Part shown: piece after piece, positions 32,129 through 41,733 of the stretch
How the letters are laid out: each line of letters opens with the position of its first letter
Position numbering within the stretch: the first letter of the stretch is position 1
Source of the DNA: Paenibacillus_V sp046244365
Lineage (GTDB): Bacteria > Bacillota > Bacilli > Paenibacillales > NBRC-103111
DNA length: 64,000 nucleotides
NCBI RefSeq assembly: GCF_046244365.1
Contig: NZ_CP176395.1
Span: forward strand, 4,588,001 to 4,652,000
Direction: 5' to 3'
Translations under genes and position numbers: made by a program
Notes under the pieces: model-generated
What the model saw: the letters and a program-made list of their open reading frames with translations, nothing else
The model's database searches: none
Told to the model about the DNA's origin: nothing

Positions 32129-32923
32129 TCACAGCACAAATTTCTCAAGTGCAACAGCAACACCATCATTATCATTTGAATCGGTTACGTGGGCTGCACA
32201 ATTCTTTAGTTCCAATATCGCGTTTCCCATTGCAATCGGAAATCCACACATATGGAACAGTCCTAGATCGTTAAAGTCATCCCCCAATACCATTACATTT
32301 TCAGATGTTACCCCGATTTCGTTTAACACCCATTGCACGGCATCTTCCTTTGATGCTGATTTATGCATGATTTGAACCAATACTCCTCCATCGGTTGCGA
32401 TTACGTTCACATGCTCACCGAAATGTTCGATAATATCCCTCCACGTGTTATAACCTAGTACCAATATTTTGGTCGGGGAAAGTGAACTAATATAATCTTT
32501 ATCAACAACCTGGGGTTTCGGGTCATTCGAGCGGATACCTAATGGAGCGCATTGGGAGTCGGGAACTGGTCTACACGTATACCATGAATCATTAACCTCG
32601 TATGAGATTATCGATTGAGGTATTCGTAACTCGATAAATTTGATAATCTGTTGGCTAATCTCCATAGGGATACTAATGTGCCGCTCATTTTGCTTAGATT
32701 TGTATGTAACTAAAGCACCGTTATAATAAACCATGTAGTCTACAAAAGGGAACTTCTTCAAAAAATGACTAGCCGCTCTAGGCGGCCTCGCCGTGGCAAT
32801 AATAATATGAATTCCAGAATCAAAGCATCTTTTAACAGCCTGATAATTCCTAGGGGATATCGATTTATCACTGCCGAGCAAGGTTCCGTCCAAGTCCAGT
32901 ACAATTGCCTGAATAGTAGACAT
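32129..32923 (-). CDS. Cof-type HAD-IIB phosphatase
   Basis: A 264-aa protein; the ATG at 32923 follows AGGGGAGG at 7 nt. HAD motif I is VLDLDGTLL with nucleophile D10 and acid/base D12. Motif II is IIATARP, and motif III/IV is VMVLGDDFNDLGLF with the metal-binding acidic pair. The long alpha/beta cap between motifs II and III is the IIB (Cof) type, which hydrolyses sugar phosphates and flavin or nucleotide phosphates with broad specificity. It is monocistronic as far as the sequence shows. Confidence 0.93.
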   Translation of the reverse strand: MSTIQAIVLDLDGTLLGSDKSISPRNYQAVKRCFDSGIHIIIATARPPRAASHFLKKFPFVDYMVYYNGALVTYKSKQNERHISIPMEISQQIIKFIELRIPQSIISYEVNDSWYTCRPVPDSQCAPLGIRSNDPKPQVVDKDYISSLSPTKILVLGYNTWRDIIEHFGEHVNVIATDGGVLVQIMHKSASKEDAVQWVLNEIGVTSENVMVLGDDFNDLGLFHMCGFPIAMGNAILELKNCAAHVTDSNDNDGVAVALEKFVL

Positions 32924-33097
32924 CTGTATCCTCCCCTCAAAATAAGCTAAATTGGGAGAATAATACTATTTAATAAAGGTGTCGTCAACCGAAAAGTCAT
33001 AATTTTGGACACCTGCAACCTATTCGAACCGATATTCGTCTGATGGATTGTCAACATGATTGACGCACAATATCAGATTGGGAAGGAGCTTTATGGT

Positions 33098-34180
33098 ATG
33101 GAAAAGAAACTAACGGTATTATTAACTTTGGCTGGGATACTCGGCACGACGGCCGCTGTCGGAGCTGAAGATTTTGTAGAAAAGGTTATAGGTTTCTTAC
33201 AAAAAGATGTAAAGGTTCTTGTTAACGGACAAGACAGTAAGCTTACGCCTGTCTATATCGATGGAAAAGCGTATATCCCGGTGCGCGATGCTGCTGCTAA
33301 GCTGGGGTATACTGTAAATTACGATGAAGCCAACAAAGAAATCGAGCTTGACGAAGCGGCTGACTTGATGCGTGCATCCGGTGTAATCGTAAACGTGCAG
33401 GCTAAAGAAGACGGGAAATACCGTATCGAGCTCCTCGGCAGCACATGGGTCATTTTGACTGTAGACCAATCGACAGCGATTAAAAGCCTAGACGGCAAAA
33501 CGCTAACCCTTGCCGATTTGAAAGCCGGCACACAAATCGATGCGGAGTTCGGACCGACCATGGCGATGAGCTTCCCGGGCCAAGCGCAAGCCGTAAGTAT
33601 TAACGTTCACGCAGATCGTGCGATCAAAGAAGATACAATCAAAGAAGTGAAACATACGGATGACGGCTGGCAAGTTCAATTAGGCGACTCTTTGGTACTG
33701 AACGCAGGTAAGGAAACTCGCGTCATGACGTCTCAAGGCGAGTCCGTAAATTGGGAGGAACTGAAAGCCGGCACGAAAGTAATAGCCTACTATGGTCCAT
33801 TCGAGACGAAAAGCCTCCCTCCTCAAAGCCCTGTTTTCCTCCTAGTTGTTCAGGCTAAAGCGCCAGTTACAGGCGAACTGAAAATGTCGCCAGAGACGGC
33901 GCAGGAATACCGCAACTTGGCATGGGCGCAAGTGAATGTGCAAGCGTCCCATATTACGACGAAGCAAGATGAAGCAACTGTTCACATTGTTTCTTCTAAA
34001 GTGGTTAACGTATTTGCTCCCACAGCCGAGCAGAAAAAATTGTTTGCAGAAGTTCAAGCTGCGAACGGCAACTTTGTGACGGTTACTTACAACACGGACC
34101 AAGATGAGCTGATTGGACCTTTGACAGTCGTGTTCGATTTCAACACAAAAGCTTTTGTCGGCTTTTACCCAAGAAGATAA
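33098..34180 (+). CDS. Secreted stalk-domain (copper amine oxidase N-like) protein
   Basis: A 360-aa protein; I use the ATG at 33098, with AAGGAG at 9 nt. Residues 1-24 form a signal peptide (MEKKLTVLLTLAGILGTTAA). Residues 35-85 are a stalk / copper-amine-oxidase-N domain: VKVLVNGQDSKLTPVYIDGK, then AYIPVRDAAAKLGYTVNYDE. The rest (about 90-360) is predicted beta-rich, with repeated ADLKAGTQIDAEFGP and EELKAGTKVIAYYGP modules, so the body is an internal duplication. Such proteins are extracellular or wall-associated in Paenibacillus. Specific function unknown. Confidence 0.88.
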   Translation: MEKKLTVLLTLAGILGTTAAVGAEDFVEKVIGFLQKDVKVLVNGQDSKLTPVYIDGKAYIPVRDAAAKLGYTVNYDEANKEIELDEAADLMRASGVIVNVQAKEDGKYRIELLGSTWVILTVDQSTAIKSLDGKTLTLADLKAGTQIDAEFGPTMAMSFPGQAQAVSINVHADRAIKEDTIKEVKHTDDGWQVQLGDSLVLNAGKETRVMTSQGESVNWEELKAGTKVIAYYGPFETKSLPPQSPVFLLVVQAKAPVTGELKMSPETAQEYRNLAWAQVNVQASHITTKQDEATVHIVSSKVVNVFAPTAEQKKLFAEVQAANGNFVTVTYNTDQDELIGPLTVVFDFNTKAFVGFYPRR

Positions 34181-34193
34181 ATGCTTTCTATGC

Positions 34194-34236
34194 AGCCATG
34201 AAATTCAATCTCCGTTGAATTTCATGGCTTTTTTTA
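34194..34236 (+). terminator. Strong rho-independent terminator
   Basis: A 15-bp perfect stem (AGCCATGAAATTCAA and its complement, loop TCTCCG) is followed by a T-rich run. It ends the stalk-protein transcript 13 nt after the stop. The 240 bases from there to 34477 hold no supported gene. Confidence 0.95.
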
Positions 34237-34477
34237 TTCATTAGGTGCAGAATGTGTTATTTAAGCGCTTAATCTAGTGTTCGTCAGGTAAATATCTCCA
34301 TTCTTTAACCTGCTTCCAGAATCCTTAATTCCCACATATTACAACAATTAGATTAAGATAACGTTTGGAAGAAAAGGCTGCCATATCGGCAACCTTAAAG
34401 GTGATTATTGAGCAAACGTGTTTAAGTGAAAGGCTCTATGTCTTTGTGTCGCCGGACAATAGTGACTCCGGGCTCGA

Positions 34478-36547
34478 TCAAACCACTTCCCGCCGCAAAA
34501 TCCGGACGCCATTTACGGGTAACTCCACCTGCCGGCCGACCGTCTCGCCGGTTTCGGCATCTTCATAGTTGCGGCCATCGAGCTGAACGGCAACCTCCTT
34601 GCCCGAGAAATTGAGCAGAAACACATAATCGCGGCCGCCGTCACTGCGAATCTGGGCGGTTACCCCGGCAGGCAAGCTGGCATCGATTGTCTTCCTCGCA
34701 CCGGCTTTTTCGACGATTTTGCCGTAGAAATCCTGATAGAAAGCGGGGTCGTTTACTCGAGCCGCGAGGTAATACGCTTCTCCCTGTCCAAGCCGGTTGA
34801 CAGTTAATACCGGATTGCCGGCGTAAAAATCGTCCTCGTATACGGCAAGAACTTCTGCACCTTCGGAATGGATCCGTTCGCATATTTCGCGGACTTCGTA
34901 CTTGCGGGTCAATCCCAGCGCATTGCCATCGGCTGGTACAAGAGCATTGCGGTCGTGATCGTACAGCCCCTCGATTTCCTCCGCCCAAATGCCGACCGTC
35001 CTGCGCAGCGGACCAGGGAATCCGCCCAGATGGCAAAGATCGTTCTCGTCGACAATCCCTGACCAAAAAGTAACAACCAAAGTGCCTCCGTTCCGGACGA
35101 ACCGCTCGATCTTTTCTCCGGTCTCTTCCCGCAGCAAGTATGCCATCGGGAGCACGAGAAGCTTATACGTCGCATCGAAATCATCACCGGAGCCGACGAT
35201 ATCTGTAGGTACTCCCATTTCCCAGAAGGCCCGGTAATGCTGCATAATAGTCTGCTCGTAATGAAGCCCCGAATTTCTCGGTCCCTGCGCGTCGTTCACC
35301 GCCCAACGGTTGTCCCAGTCGAACAGGATGGCCGTTTCCGCCGGGACCGGCATCCCTATCAGATCGCCAAGACCAGCAAGCGACTGGCCTAGCTCCTGAA
35401 CGTCTCGGAAAACACGTGTGTTCTCGTGACCGACATGGTCGATCACGGCGCCGTGAAATTTCTCGCTGGAGCCGCGGCTTTTACGCCATTGAAAATATTG
35501 GACCGAATCCGAGCCGTGCGCTACAGCCTGCAGCGAAGAGAGACGGTGCATGCCCGGCCGCTTCAGCTTGCTCACGGCCTGCCAGTTCGTCAGGCTCGGC
35601 GTGCTTTCCATCAGCATGAAAGGCTTTTTCTTCAAGGACCGGAACAAGTCGTGGTTAAACGCGAACCATGACGCGATATTACCGTCCGAAGCCGCTTCAT
35701 GCCAAGTCGGGTACGCATCCCAGGAGACCACGTCCAGAGTGTCTGCGAACTTCCGGTAGTCGAGATCGTAGAACTGGTACATCAAATTCGTCGTACACGG
35801 CAAATCAGGATTGGCGGCCTTAAGCGGCGCAATCTCATGCTTGTAAAAATCCACCGTCTGATCGGAAACGAAGCGTCTCCAGTCCAGGTTCAAACCGTGA
35901 ACCATCTTCTCGCCATGCGGTGCTGGAGACTCGATCTGCTCCCAGTCGGTATAGGTATGACTCCAGAAAGTCGCCCACCACGCTCGGTTCAACGCATCCA
36001 GCGAGCCATATTTCGCCTTCAGCCAATTGCGGAACGCCGTCTGGCAATAGTCGCAATGACATTCGCCGCCGTATTCGTTCGAAATATGCCATCCTACGAC
36101 GGCGGGGTGCTGCCCATATCGTTCGGCGAGACGTGTGTTCATGATCGTCACTTTCTCGCGGTATACCGGGGACGTATAGCAATGATTGTGCCGCAAGCCG
36201 TGCAAATTCCGGACGCGGTTTGCCCCGACACGAAGCACCTCCGGATATTTTTGCGACATCCAAGCAGGACGGGCACCGCTCGGCGTAGCCAGCCAGACAT
36301 AAATCCCGTTCTGATCAAAGGTATCCAGGACACGATCCAGCCACCCGAATTCAAAGGTCCCTTCTTCCGGCTCGAGTGCCACCCAGGAAAAAATGCCCAC
36401 AGACATCACGTTGCAATTTGCCAGCTTCATTAAGCGGATATCTTCGGCCAACACTTGCGGGTCGTGAAGCCATTGATCCGGATTATAATCGGCCCCGTGC
36501 ATAAAGACCGGCAGCTTGCTGCTGATGGGCGGAAACTTACTTGCCAT
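34478..36547 (-). CDS. GH42 beta-galactosidase
   Basis: A 689-aa cytoplasmic protein without signal peptide. I use the ATG at 36547, 9 nt after AAAGGAG; the open frame extends 21 codons further without a site. The family fold is clear: HGADYNPDQWLHDP, SVGIFSWVALEPEEG-type barrel strands, and acid/base E158 in WHISNEYGGECHCDYC. The nucleophile is E314 in FMLMESTPSLTNW. C123, C163, C165 and C168 match the structural zinc cluster of GH42. The C-terminal parts are the trimerisation (PMAYLLREETGEKIERFV) and beta domains. It is divergent from an AraC-type regulator 150 bp away that probably controls it. It would act on galactosides imported by other systems. Confidence 0.95.
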   Translation of the reverse strand: MASKFPPISSKLPVFMHGADYNPDQWLHDPQVLAEDIRLMKLANCNVMSVGIFSWVALEPEEGTFEFGWLDRVLDTFDQNGIYVWLATPSGARPAWMSQKYPEVLRVGANRVRNLHGLRHNHCYTSPVYREKVTIMNTRLAERYGQHPAVVGWHISNEYGGECHCDYCQTAFRNWLKAKYGSLDALNRAWWATFWSHTYTDWEQIESPAPHGEKMVHGLNLDWRRFVSDQTVDFYKHEIAPLKAANPDLPCTTNLMYQFYDLDYRKFADTLDVVSWDAYPTWHEAASDGNIASWFAFNHDLFRSLKKKPFMLMESTPSLTNWQAVSKLKRPGMHRLSSLQAVAHGSDSVQYFQWRKSRGSSEKFHGAVIDHVGHENTRVFRDVQELGQSLAGLGDLIGMPVPAETAILFDWDNRWAVNDAQGPRNSGLHYEQTIMQHYRAFWEMGVPTDIVGSGDDFDATYKLLVLPMAYLLREETGEKIERFVRNGGTLVVTFWSGIVDENDLCHLGGFPGPLRRTVGIWAEEIEGLYDHDRNALVPADGNALGLTRKYEVREICERIHSEGAEVLAVYEDDFYAGNPVLTVNRLGQGEAYYLAARVNDPAFYQDFYGKIVEKAGARKTIDASLPAGVTAQIRSDGGRDYVFLLNFSGKEVAVQLDGRNYEDAETGETVGRQVELPVNGVRILRREVV

Positions 36548-36698
36548 AGTACATGTCTCCTTTAGTAATGGTTTTTTAGGGTCTTTTCGATTATCGGGTT
36601 GATCGCTCATCTGATTTGATCATAAACCAAGCAGGACTTATACTAATAGCAAAGAACGACCGAAAAATCCTCCAATTTGAACATGGTGGTTATAGAAC

Positions 36699-37550
36699 AT
36701 GATGCCTTTCCTTCTTGCCGAATTCGCCAATATGGAGAATACTCTTCCGCTTTACGTTTGTTGTGTGGGGAGTCACGAACAAAAGCATCTCGTGCGAAAG
36801 AACGGCTATCCGGCCCATCAGCTGTTTCTGTCCAGAAGCGGAAGGGGCACATTTCGCATTGAAGGTCGGCGCGACTTGGTCCTGATGCCCGGAACCGTAC
36901 TGATCCTGCCCGCCAGCGTGCCTCACTCTTACTTTCCGGATTGGCCGGATGATGTCTGGGATTTGGGTTTTGTCGCTTTTCAAGGCAAAGCTGCCCTCCC
37001 CATGCTCGAGCAAATAAGCCATCTGCTGATGAGAGCACTGGAAACGCCGAATTTCGCAGTTCTCTGGGATCAGTTGGAGGCTCTTTGGCATCTGATTAGT
37101 CTCAATGGGGAAAAGGCTTATTGGGGAGCGTCAAAGCGGTTGTACGATTTGATGCTGACCCTGTTGGAGGGCCAGGCTACAAGCAAACCGGTACCGAAAA
37201 GCGTCTTCCCCGCGGGACAACCGCATCCCGCTCTTCAAGCGGCCATCAAGCTTATCCACGATCATTTCAATGAGCGGCTGCTCCTGTCGAATGTCGCTAG
37301 AGCAGTGGGCTACTCCGTGCAGCATTTTCGCCGCCTGTTCGTAGACTATTACAGGATGACGCCGCAGCAATATATTCTGCAGCTCCGGATGCGCTGGTCC
37401 ACCCAATTGCTGCAAGAGGATCCGGGAATCGCCGTTGAGACTGTCGCTCAGCAGATCGGTATGGATACTAGCTATTTCATTCGGATGTTCAAACTAACGT
37501 ACGGTAAGACACCGAAACAATACCGCAAGTCAAAGCATTCTCACTCGTAG
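36699..37550 (+). CDS. AraC-family regulator divergent from the beta-galactosidase
   Basis: A 283-aa protein with an N-terminal cupin-type sensor domain (about 20-110, HQLFLSRSGRGTFRIEG and VLILPASVPHSY) and a C-terminal pair of helix-turn-helices (about 180-280, LSNVARAVGYSVQHFRRLFV and VAQQIGMDTSYFIRMFK, ending TPKQYRKSK). The ATG at 36699 has only a weak GGTGG at 9 nt; an ATG at 36732 is an alternative. Orientation and position point to control of the GH42 gene in response to a galactoside. The 150-bp divergent region must hold both promoters, but I could not identify them with confidence. Confidence 0.9.
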   Translation: MMPFLLAEFANMENTLPLYVCCVGSHEQKHLVRKNGYPAHQLFLSRSGRGTFRIEGRRDLVLMPGTVLILPASVPHSYFPDWPDDVWDLGFVAFQGKAALPMLEQISHLLMRALETPNFAVLWDQLEALWHLISLNGEKAYWGASKRLYDLMLTLLEGQATSKPVPKSVFPAGQPHPALQAAIKLIHDHFNERLLLSNVARAVGYSVQHFRRLFVDYYRMTPQQYILQLRMRWSTQLLQEDPGIAVETVAQQIGMDTSYFIRMFKLTYGKTPKQYRKSKHSHS

Positions 37551-37624
37551 GAAACGTGCTGCAAACAATACCAGTGGGGCGCATCCTCCCGTTCCACCGG
37601 GACAAAACGGCACACGCAACAGAA

Positions 37625-37665
37625 CCGGGTCCGATTCATCATCGGATACCCGGCCCTTCTCTTTT
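37625..37665. terminator. Terminator between convergent araC and BNR genes
   Basis: CCGGGTCCGAT and ATCGGATACCCGG form an 11-bp stem with a 2-nt bulge and a TCATC loop. A pyrimidine/T-rich tract follows on the plus strand. It can serve both convergent genes. Confidence 0.7.
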
Positions 37666-37683
37666 CTATCATTCGAGCTCTAC

Positions 37684-39705
37684 TTAAGAAGCTTCATACA
37701 ACTCTAGCTCGTTTAACAAAGCCCATCCTGCGGACTTGGTAATCTCCACCTTGACGTAAGCGGCCGCCATCGGCGCCGCAAACCGGGTGATGTCGATCGT
37801 TCCGTCTTGATGGACGGCGTCTGAATAAGTTGCTACGGGGATCCACGTCGTACCGTCCGCCGAGACCGATACGACCGCATCCTCGGCATAACCCGGCTTC
37901 AAATTGACGCCTACCGCCTTCAATTGCTTCGTACTGCCAAGCGAAACGGTATAATGCGCTGACGGAGGTGCGGACGAATTGCGGGTGGAGGAATACCAGT
38001 AGGATGAATTGCCGTCGATCGCGCCCGTTACGCCGAGCCCCGGGCGGGATGATGCGGTATAGGTCATGTCGGTATCGATCTGGAGCTGGTTGGCGTTGTA
38101 CAGCGAAAGCAAGTCGATTTTTGTGCCGGGACTAGGAGGCTGCAGCGTCCCGAACAAGGCGATCTCCGTCAGTCCGGCCCATTGGCTCGACGACGTAATC
38201 TCGACCCGGACATGCTTCGCCGTGACAGGCGCGGTCGGCTCGATCATGTCGAACTCGCCGCTGTTTTGTACGACGTTCGTATACGTTCGCAGCGTCGTCC
38301 AGGACGTTCCATCGTTCGAATAGGAAACCGTACCGCTCATCGTATAGTCGGGCCTCATGTTGATGCCGACCGCCCGAATCGTTACCGGGTCTTGGAAACT
38401 CAGCTCGTAATGCGCCGCGGGCGGAGCCTTCGAGCCACGGAACGAGCTATTCCAGTACGAAAAGCTGCCGTCGATCGCACCCGTAATGCCCGTCACCGGA
38501 TGGCTGGCCGTCGTCCACGTCAAGTCCGTGTCGATCTGCACGGCGCCGCTCGCATAAAGGGACATCAAATCCAATCGGTCATGCGGATCTTGCTTGGACA
38601 GCTCCTCCACGGTCGCATACGTCCCGCCGATAAAGCCGCGCGATGCATCGTAATACACTATGAATATGGTCCCGTCCGGCAGTTCGACCGCGCTCGGGTA
38701 GCTCATATCCCCTACGCTCCCATTTTTGTAGATGCCTACCGTTTGCCAATCATCCCAGTCGTCTCCGACCGGAATCGCCTTGCCTACCACCGGTCTGCCG
38801 CCTGAAAAAGCAAAGCTCCGATCCCCCCACGTGTGCAAAAGAAGACCTCCGCTCAGCAGCAACAAATCGGAGCAGTGCGCCTTCATCGACGTTCGCGCCG
38901 CCTGTGTCCACGTAAAGCCGTTGTCATACGAGTGGCTTTCCCATGCGTGATAATTATCGTATTCTCTCAACGTACGATGCAGGCTGTACAGATGTCCGCT
39001 TCCAAGGTCAACGATGACCGGCTCGACGAAGCCGATGTTTTGCGCCGGAATCGGCTCGGCCAGCAATACCTCCGTCGAAGCGTTCCAGGTCAAGCCGCCG
39101 TCCGTGCTTCGAACCGCGGTAGAGCGCGGCATTTCTTGCCGGTTTACGATAGTACCGTAGATCGGCAGGAGCAGATCGCCGTTGCTCAGCTCGACCGCCT
39201 TCGATGTGACGGCCGAGTAAGAAGCCAGGCTTGTGCCGACCGTGACCGGACTGCTCCACGTCGCTCCGCCGTCCGTGCTCCGCGCCGTCCGGACTTGCCG
39301 GGCCGTCGTCGTATTGTTGAAGGTAAACCAGGACACGAGCAGCGTGCCGTCGTTCATCTGCATGACCGACGGGTCGCGGTCGTCTTCCAGCGTATCAATT
39401 ATCGTGACGGAGGTCGACCACGTTTGTCCGTTGTCTGCACTTACCGTTTTCATGATTTTGCCGTTCGTTGCCTCGTGGGCGCTGGCGGAGTAATAGACGA
39501 CGAACAGAGTTCCGTCTGCTAACCGCTCCATCGAAGGAAAATACGTATTCGACGTTCCCGGGATACCGGATGCGACGATGATGTCAGGCTCGGTCTTACT
39601 GGAGATCGCCGAAGCCGGCTGAGACCGGGACAGGATCAGGCCGATAGCCATAACGAAGCACAGTAGCAGCCGGCTTGCGTACGTGACATTTGTTTTCCTT
39701 TTCAT
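37684..39705 (-). CDS. Secreted BNR/Asp-box sialidase-fold protein with two discoidin domains
   Basis: A 673-aa exported protein. I use the ATG at 39705 (GGAGG at 9 nt), which gives a clean signal peptide (MKRKTNVTYASRLLLCFVMA through QPASA). Residues 40-390 form a six-bladed propeller with four Asp boxes (SADNGQTWS, STDGGATWS, STDGGLTWN, SYDNGFTWT). Two F5/8-type-C (discoidin-like) domains of about 130 residues each follow, both with the VTGAIDG and SSxxxPPAAHY pattern. The usual sialidase (F/Y)RIP motif is replaced by TYFPSMERLADG, so the arginine is missing and sialidase activity is doubtful. It is the last gene of a sugar ABC operon, so it probably works on the glycan that operon imports. 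Confidence 0.85.
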   Translation of the reverse strand: MKRKTNVTYASRLLLCFVMAIGLILSRSQPASAISSKTEPDIIVASGIPGTSNTYFPSMERLADGTLFVVYYSASAHEATNGKIMKTVSADNGQTWSTSVTIIDTLEDDRDPSVMQMNDGTLLVSWFTFNNTTTARQVRTARSTDGGATWSSPVTVGTSLASYSAVTSKAVELSNGDLLLPIYGTIVNRQEMPRSTAVRSTDGGLTWNASTEVLLAEPIPAQNIGFVEPVIVDLGSGHLYSLHRTLREYDNYHAWESHSYDNGFTWTQAARTSMKAHCSDLLLLSGGLLLHTWGDRSFAFSGGRPVVGKAIPVGDDWDDWQTVGIYKNGSVGDMSYPSAVELPDGTIFIVYYDASRGFIGGTYATVEELSKQDPHDRLDLMSLYASGAVQIDTDLTWTTASHPVTGITGAIDGSFSYWNSSFRGSKAPPAAHYELSFQDPVTIRAVGINMRPDYTMSGTVSYSNDGTSWTTLRTYTNVVQNSGEFDMIEPTAPVTAKHVRVEITSSSQWAGLTEIALFGTLQPPSPGTKIDLLSLYNANQLQIDTDMTYTASSRPGLGVTGAIDGNSSYWYSSTRNSSAPPSAHYTVSLGSTKQLKAVGVNLKPGYAEDAVVSVSADGTTWIPVATYSDAVHQDGTIDITRFAAPMAAAYVKVEITKSAGWALLNELELYEAS

Positions 39706-39827
39706 ACCACAAAACCTCCAATTAATGGAATGCGGTCCAGTTGTTCCTGGAAAGGTCGAGCTAGTTGGCTGCCACCATTCCAGGTCCACGATATGTTCAT
39801 TAAGGAAATCGATATGCGTCATTGTCC

Positions 39828-40673
39828 TTATCCTTTGAGCGCGCCCACAGTAATGCCTTTGACGAAAAATCTTTGAAACGCCAGGAAAAACAGCAGCATC
39901 GGCAAAAATGCCGCCGTACCGCCCGCCATAGCAAGCCCCAAATGAACCGTCGTCAAACCGTACGCCAGCTTGGAGACGCCGAGGGGGAGCGTCAGCATTT
40001 CCTTCTGATCGACGACGACCAGCTGCCACAAATATTCGTTCCATACCGCGACGAAGGCGAAAATGCCGACCGCCCCGATCGCCGGTTTGGCGATTGGCAG
40101 TACGATCGTCGAGAAAATCCGGATTTCGCCGGCTCCGTCGATTTTGGCCGCCTCCAGCAGCTCGTTCGGTATCGACGACATGAATTGCTTAACGAGGAAA
40201 ATGCCGAACGGGTATGCGAGAAACGGCACAATCAGTCCCGAATACGTGTTCATCCAGCCAAGCTCGGCGATCAGCAGAAAACGCGGGATGAGCATCACCT
40301 CGTTCGGCAGCATCATCGTTACCAGCATGCACCAGAATAACAGAGTGCGTCCGGGGAACATCTTCTTGCCGAAGGCGTATCCGGCCAGCGCGCTTGTGAG
40401 GATGGCGCCGAGCGCGGCGCTTCCGGCAACGATCACGCTGTTCAACAGCCATTTCAGCGTCGGATTGCTCACGAACAGGATGCGGTAGTTTTCCATCGTC
40501 GGAGCGGCGGGGAACCATTCCGGAGGCATCTTCATCGTGTCCGACATAATCTTGAACGAGCCTGTAATCATCCAATACAGCGGCATGAGGGTAATAACCG
40601 TCATTATAGTCAATAGCAGCAGTCCGCCCGCGCGCAGCATCGTTTCGGACCTGCTCAAGTGCATCGTTTTCAT
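39828..40673 (-). CDS. Carbohydrate ABC transporter permease, MalG type
   Basis: A 281-aa protein with six transmembrane segments and the cytoplasmic EAA loop EAAKIDGAGEIRIFSTIVLP that docks the ATPase. The ATG at 40673 has a G-rich site immediately before it. It ends VKGITVGALKG, the common C-terminus of MalG-type CUT1 permeases. It follows the MalF-type permease by 33 nt. No ATPase gene is in the operon, so the shared MsmX-type ATPase is the likely partner (inference). Confidence 0.95.
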   Translation of the reverse strand: MKTMHLSRSETMLRAGGLLLLTIMTVITLMPLYWMITGSFKIMSDTMKMPPEWFPAAPTMENYRILFVSNPTLKWLLNSVIVAGSAALGAILTSALAGYAFGKKMFPGRTLLFWCMLVTMMLPNEVMLIPRFLLIAELGWMNTYSGLIVPFLAYPFGIFLVKQFMSSIPNELLEAAKIDGAGEIRIFSTIVLPIAKPAIGAVGIFAFVAVWNEYLWQLVVVDQKEMLTLPLGVSKLAYGLTTVHLGLAMAGGTAAFLPMLLFFLAFQRFFVKGITVGALKG

Positions 40674-40706
40674 TCTATCCCCCCCTTCCTAGACCGACGC
40701 TCCGGA

Positions 40707-41585
40707 TCAGTATTCGGTATCTCTGCCAAGCAAACGGAAATTGATCCAAGTAATTAAACAGACGATTGCCAGCAGGACAACCCCAAGCGCGGATGCATAG
40801 CCGAAATTGAAAAAGTCGAATGCGGTCTGATAAATGCGGAACACGATCGTCTGCGTGCTGTTGGCCGGTCCGCCGCCCGTGAGCAGCAGGATGACGACGA
40901 ACACCTGAAACACCGCTATCGTCTTGGTCACGACGACGAACAGCGTCGTCGGCTTCAGAAGCGGCAGCGTAATGCGTATAAACCGCTTCCAGGCATTCGC
41001 CCCGTCGATCATCGCCGATTCGTACAAATCGGAAGGAATGCCGCCAAGCGCCGCGAGGAACAAAATGATCGGCTGCCCGATAATAAAGGTGACGACGACC
41101 GTAATGATCGACATAAGCGCTTTGCCCGGCGTGCCCAGCCAAGCTACCGGCTCGATGCCGAACAAGCCGATGAGGTAATTGAGCAGTCCATAGGTCGGAT
41201 GCAGAATCCAAATCCATACCATCGAAAGCACGACTCCGCTTGCCACGACCGGCAGATAGAATGCCATTCGGTAGAACGTCTGCAGCCAGCGGCTCAACGG
41301 AAATACGAGTACCGCAATGCCTAGCGACAGCACGAGTCCTGCAGGTACGACACCCAATACGATGAGGACCGTATTCGTAAGCGACTTCCAGAATGCCGCG
41401 TCGTTGTACAGCTTCTCGAAGTTGCCGAGCCCCACCCAAGTTTTCCCGCTCAGTTTCACGTCATAGAAGCTGAAGCTTAGCCCGCGCAGGATTGGAACGA
41501 AAGTAAAAATGACGAAAAAGAAATAAGCGGGAAGCAGGAAGAAATAAGCCCACCTCGCTTTGACGATTTGACGGATCAGGTTCAT
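40707..41585 (-). CDS. Carbohydrate ABC transporter permease, MalF type
   Basis: A 292-aa protein. I use the ATG at 41585 (MNLIRQIVKARWAYFFLLPA), with GGGGGGG at 10 nt, because the upstream extension is hydrophilic and unlike the family. It has six membrane segments and the EAA loop ESAMIDGANAWKRFIRITLP. It stands between the solute-binding protein gene and the MalG partner and forms the heterodimeric pore of a CUT1 importer. Confidence 0.95.
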   Translation of the reverse strand: MNLIRQIVKARWAYFFLLPAYFFFVIFTFVPILRGLSFSFYDVKLSGKTWVGLGNFEKLYNDAAFWKSLTNTVLIVLGVVPAGLVLSLGIAVLVFPLSRWLQTFYRMAFYLPVVASGVVLSMVWIWILHPTYGLLNYLIGLFGIEPVAWLGTPGKALMSIITVVVTFIIGQPIILFLAALGGIPSDLYESAMIDGANAWKRFIRITLPLLKPTTLFVVVTKTIAVFQVFVVILLLTGGGPANSTQTIVFRIYQTAFDFFNFGYASALGVVLLAIVCLITWINFRLLGRDTEY

Positions 41586-41733
41586 TTCCTTTGTCCCCCC
41601 CTTAACGGAGCAGCAAAGCCGCTGCCTGGCATTTGATGCCAAGTCTCTCACGGCGCAGCTGAAAGTGGAGTCAACTGTTCGTTAGGACTTCCCGTATGGC
41701 CGCGGCTTTCGCTCCAATTGTCGATCGTGCCGG

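Noticed and set aside
38182..38805. 207-codon plus-strand open frame inside the BNR gene
   Set aside because: Arg-rich shadow of a GC-rich gene on the other strand; no start signal.
40675..41439. 254-codon minus-strand open frame overlapping the MalF-type permease
   Set aside because: Same-strand alternative frame of a clear permease gene, Arg/His-rich and without homologous motifs.
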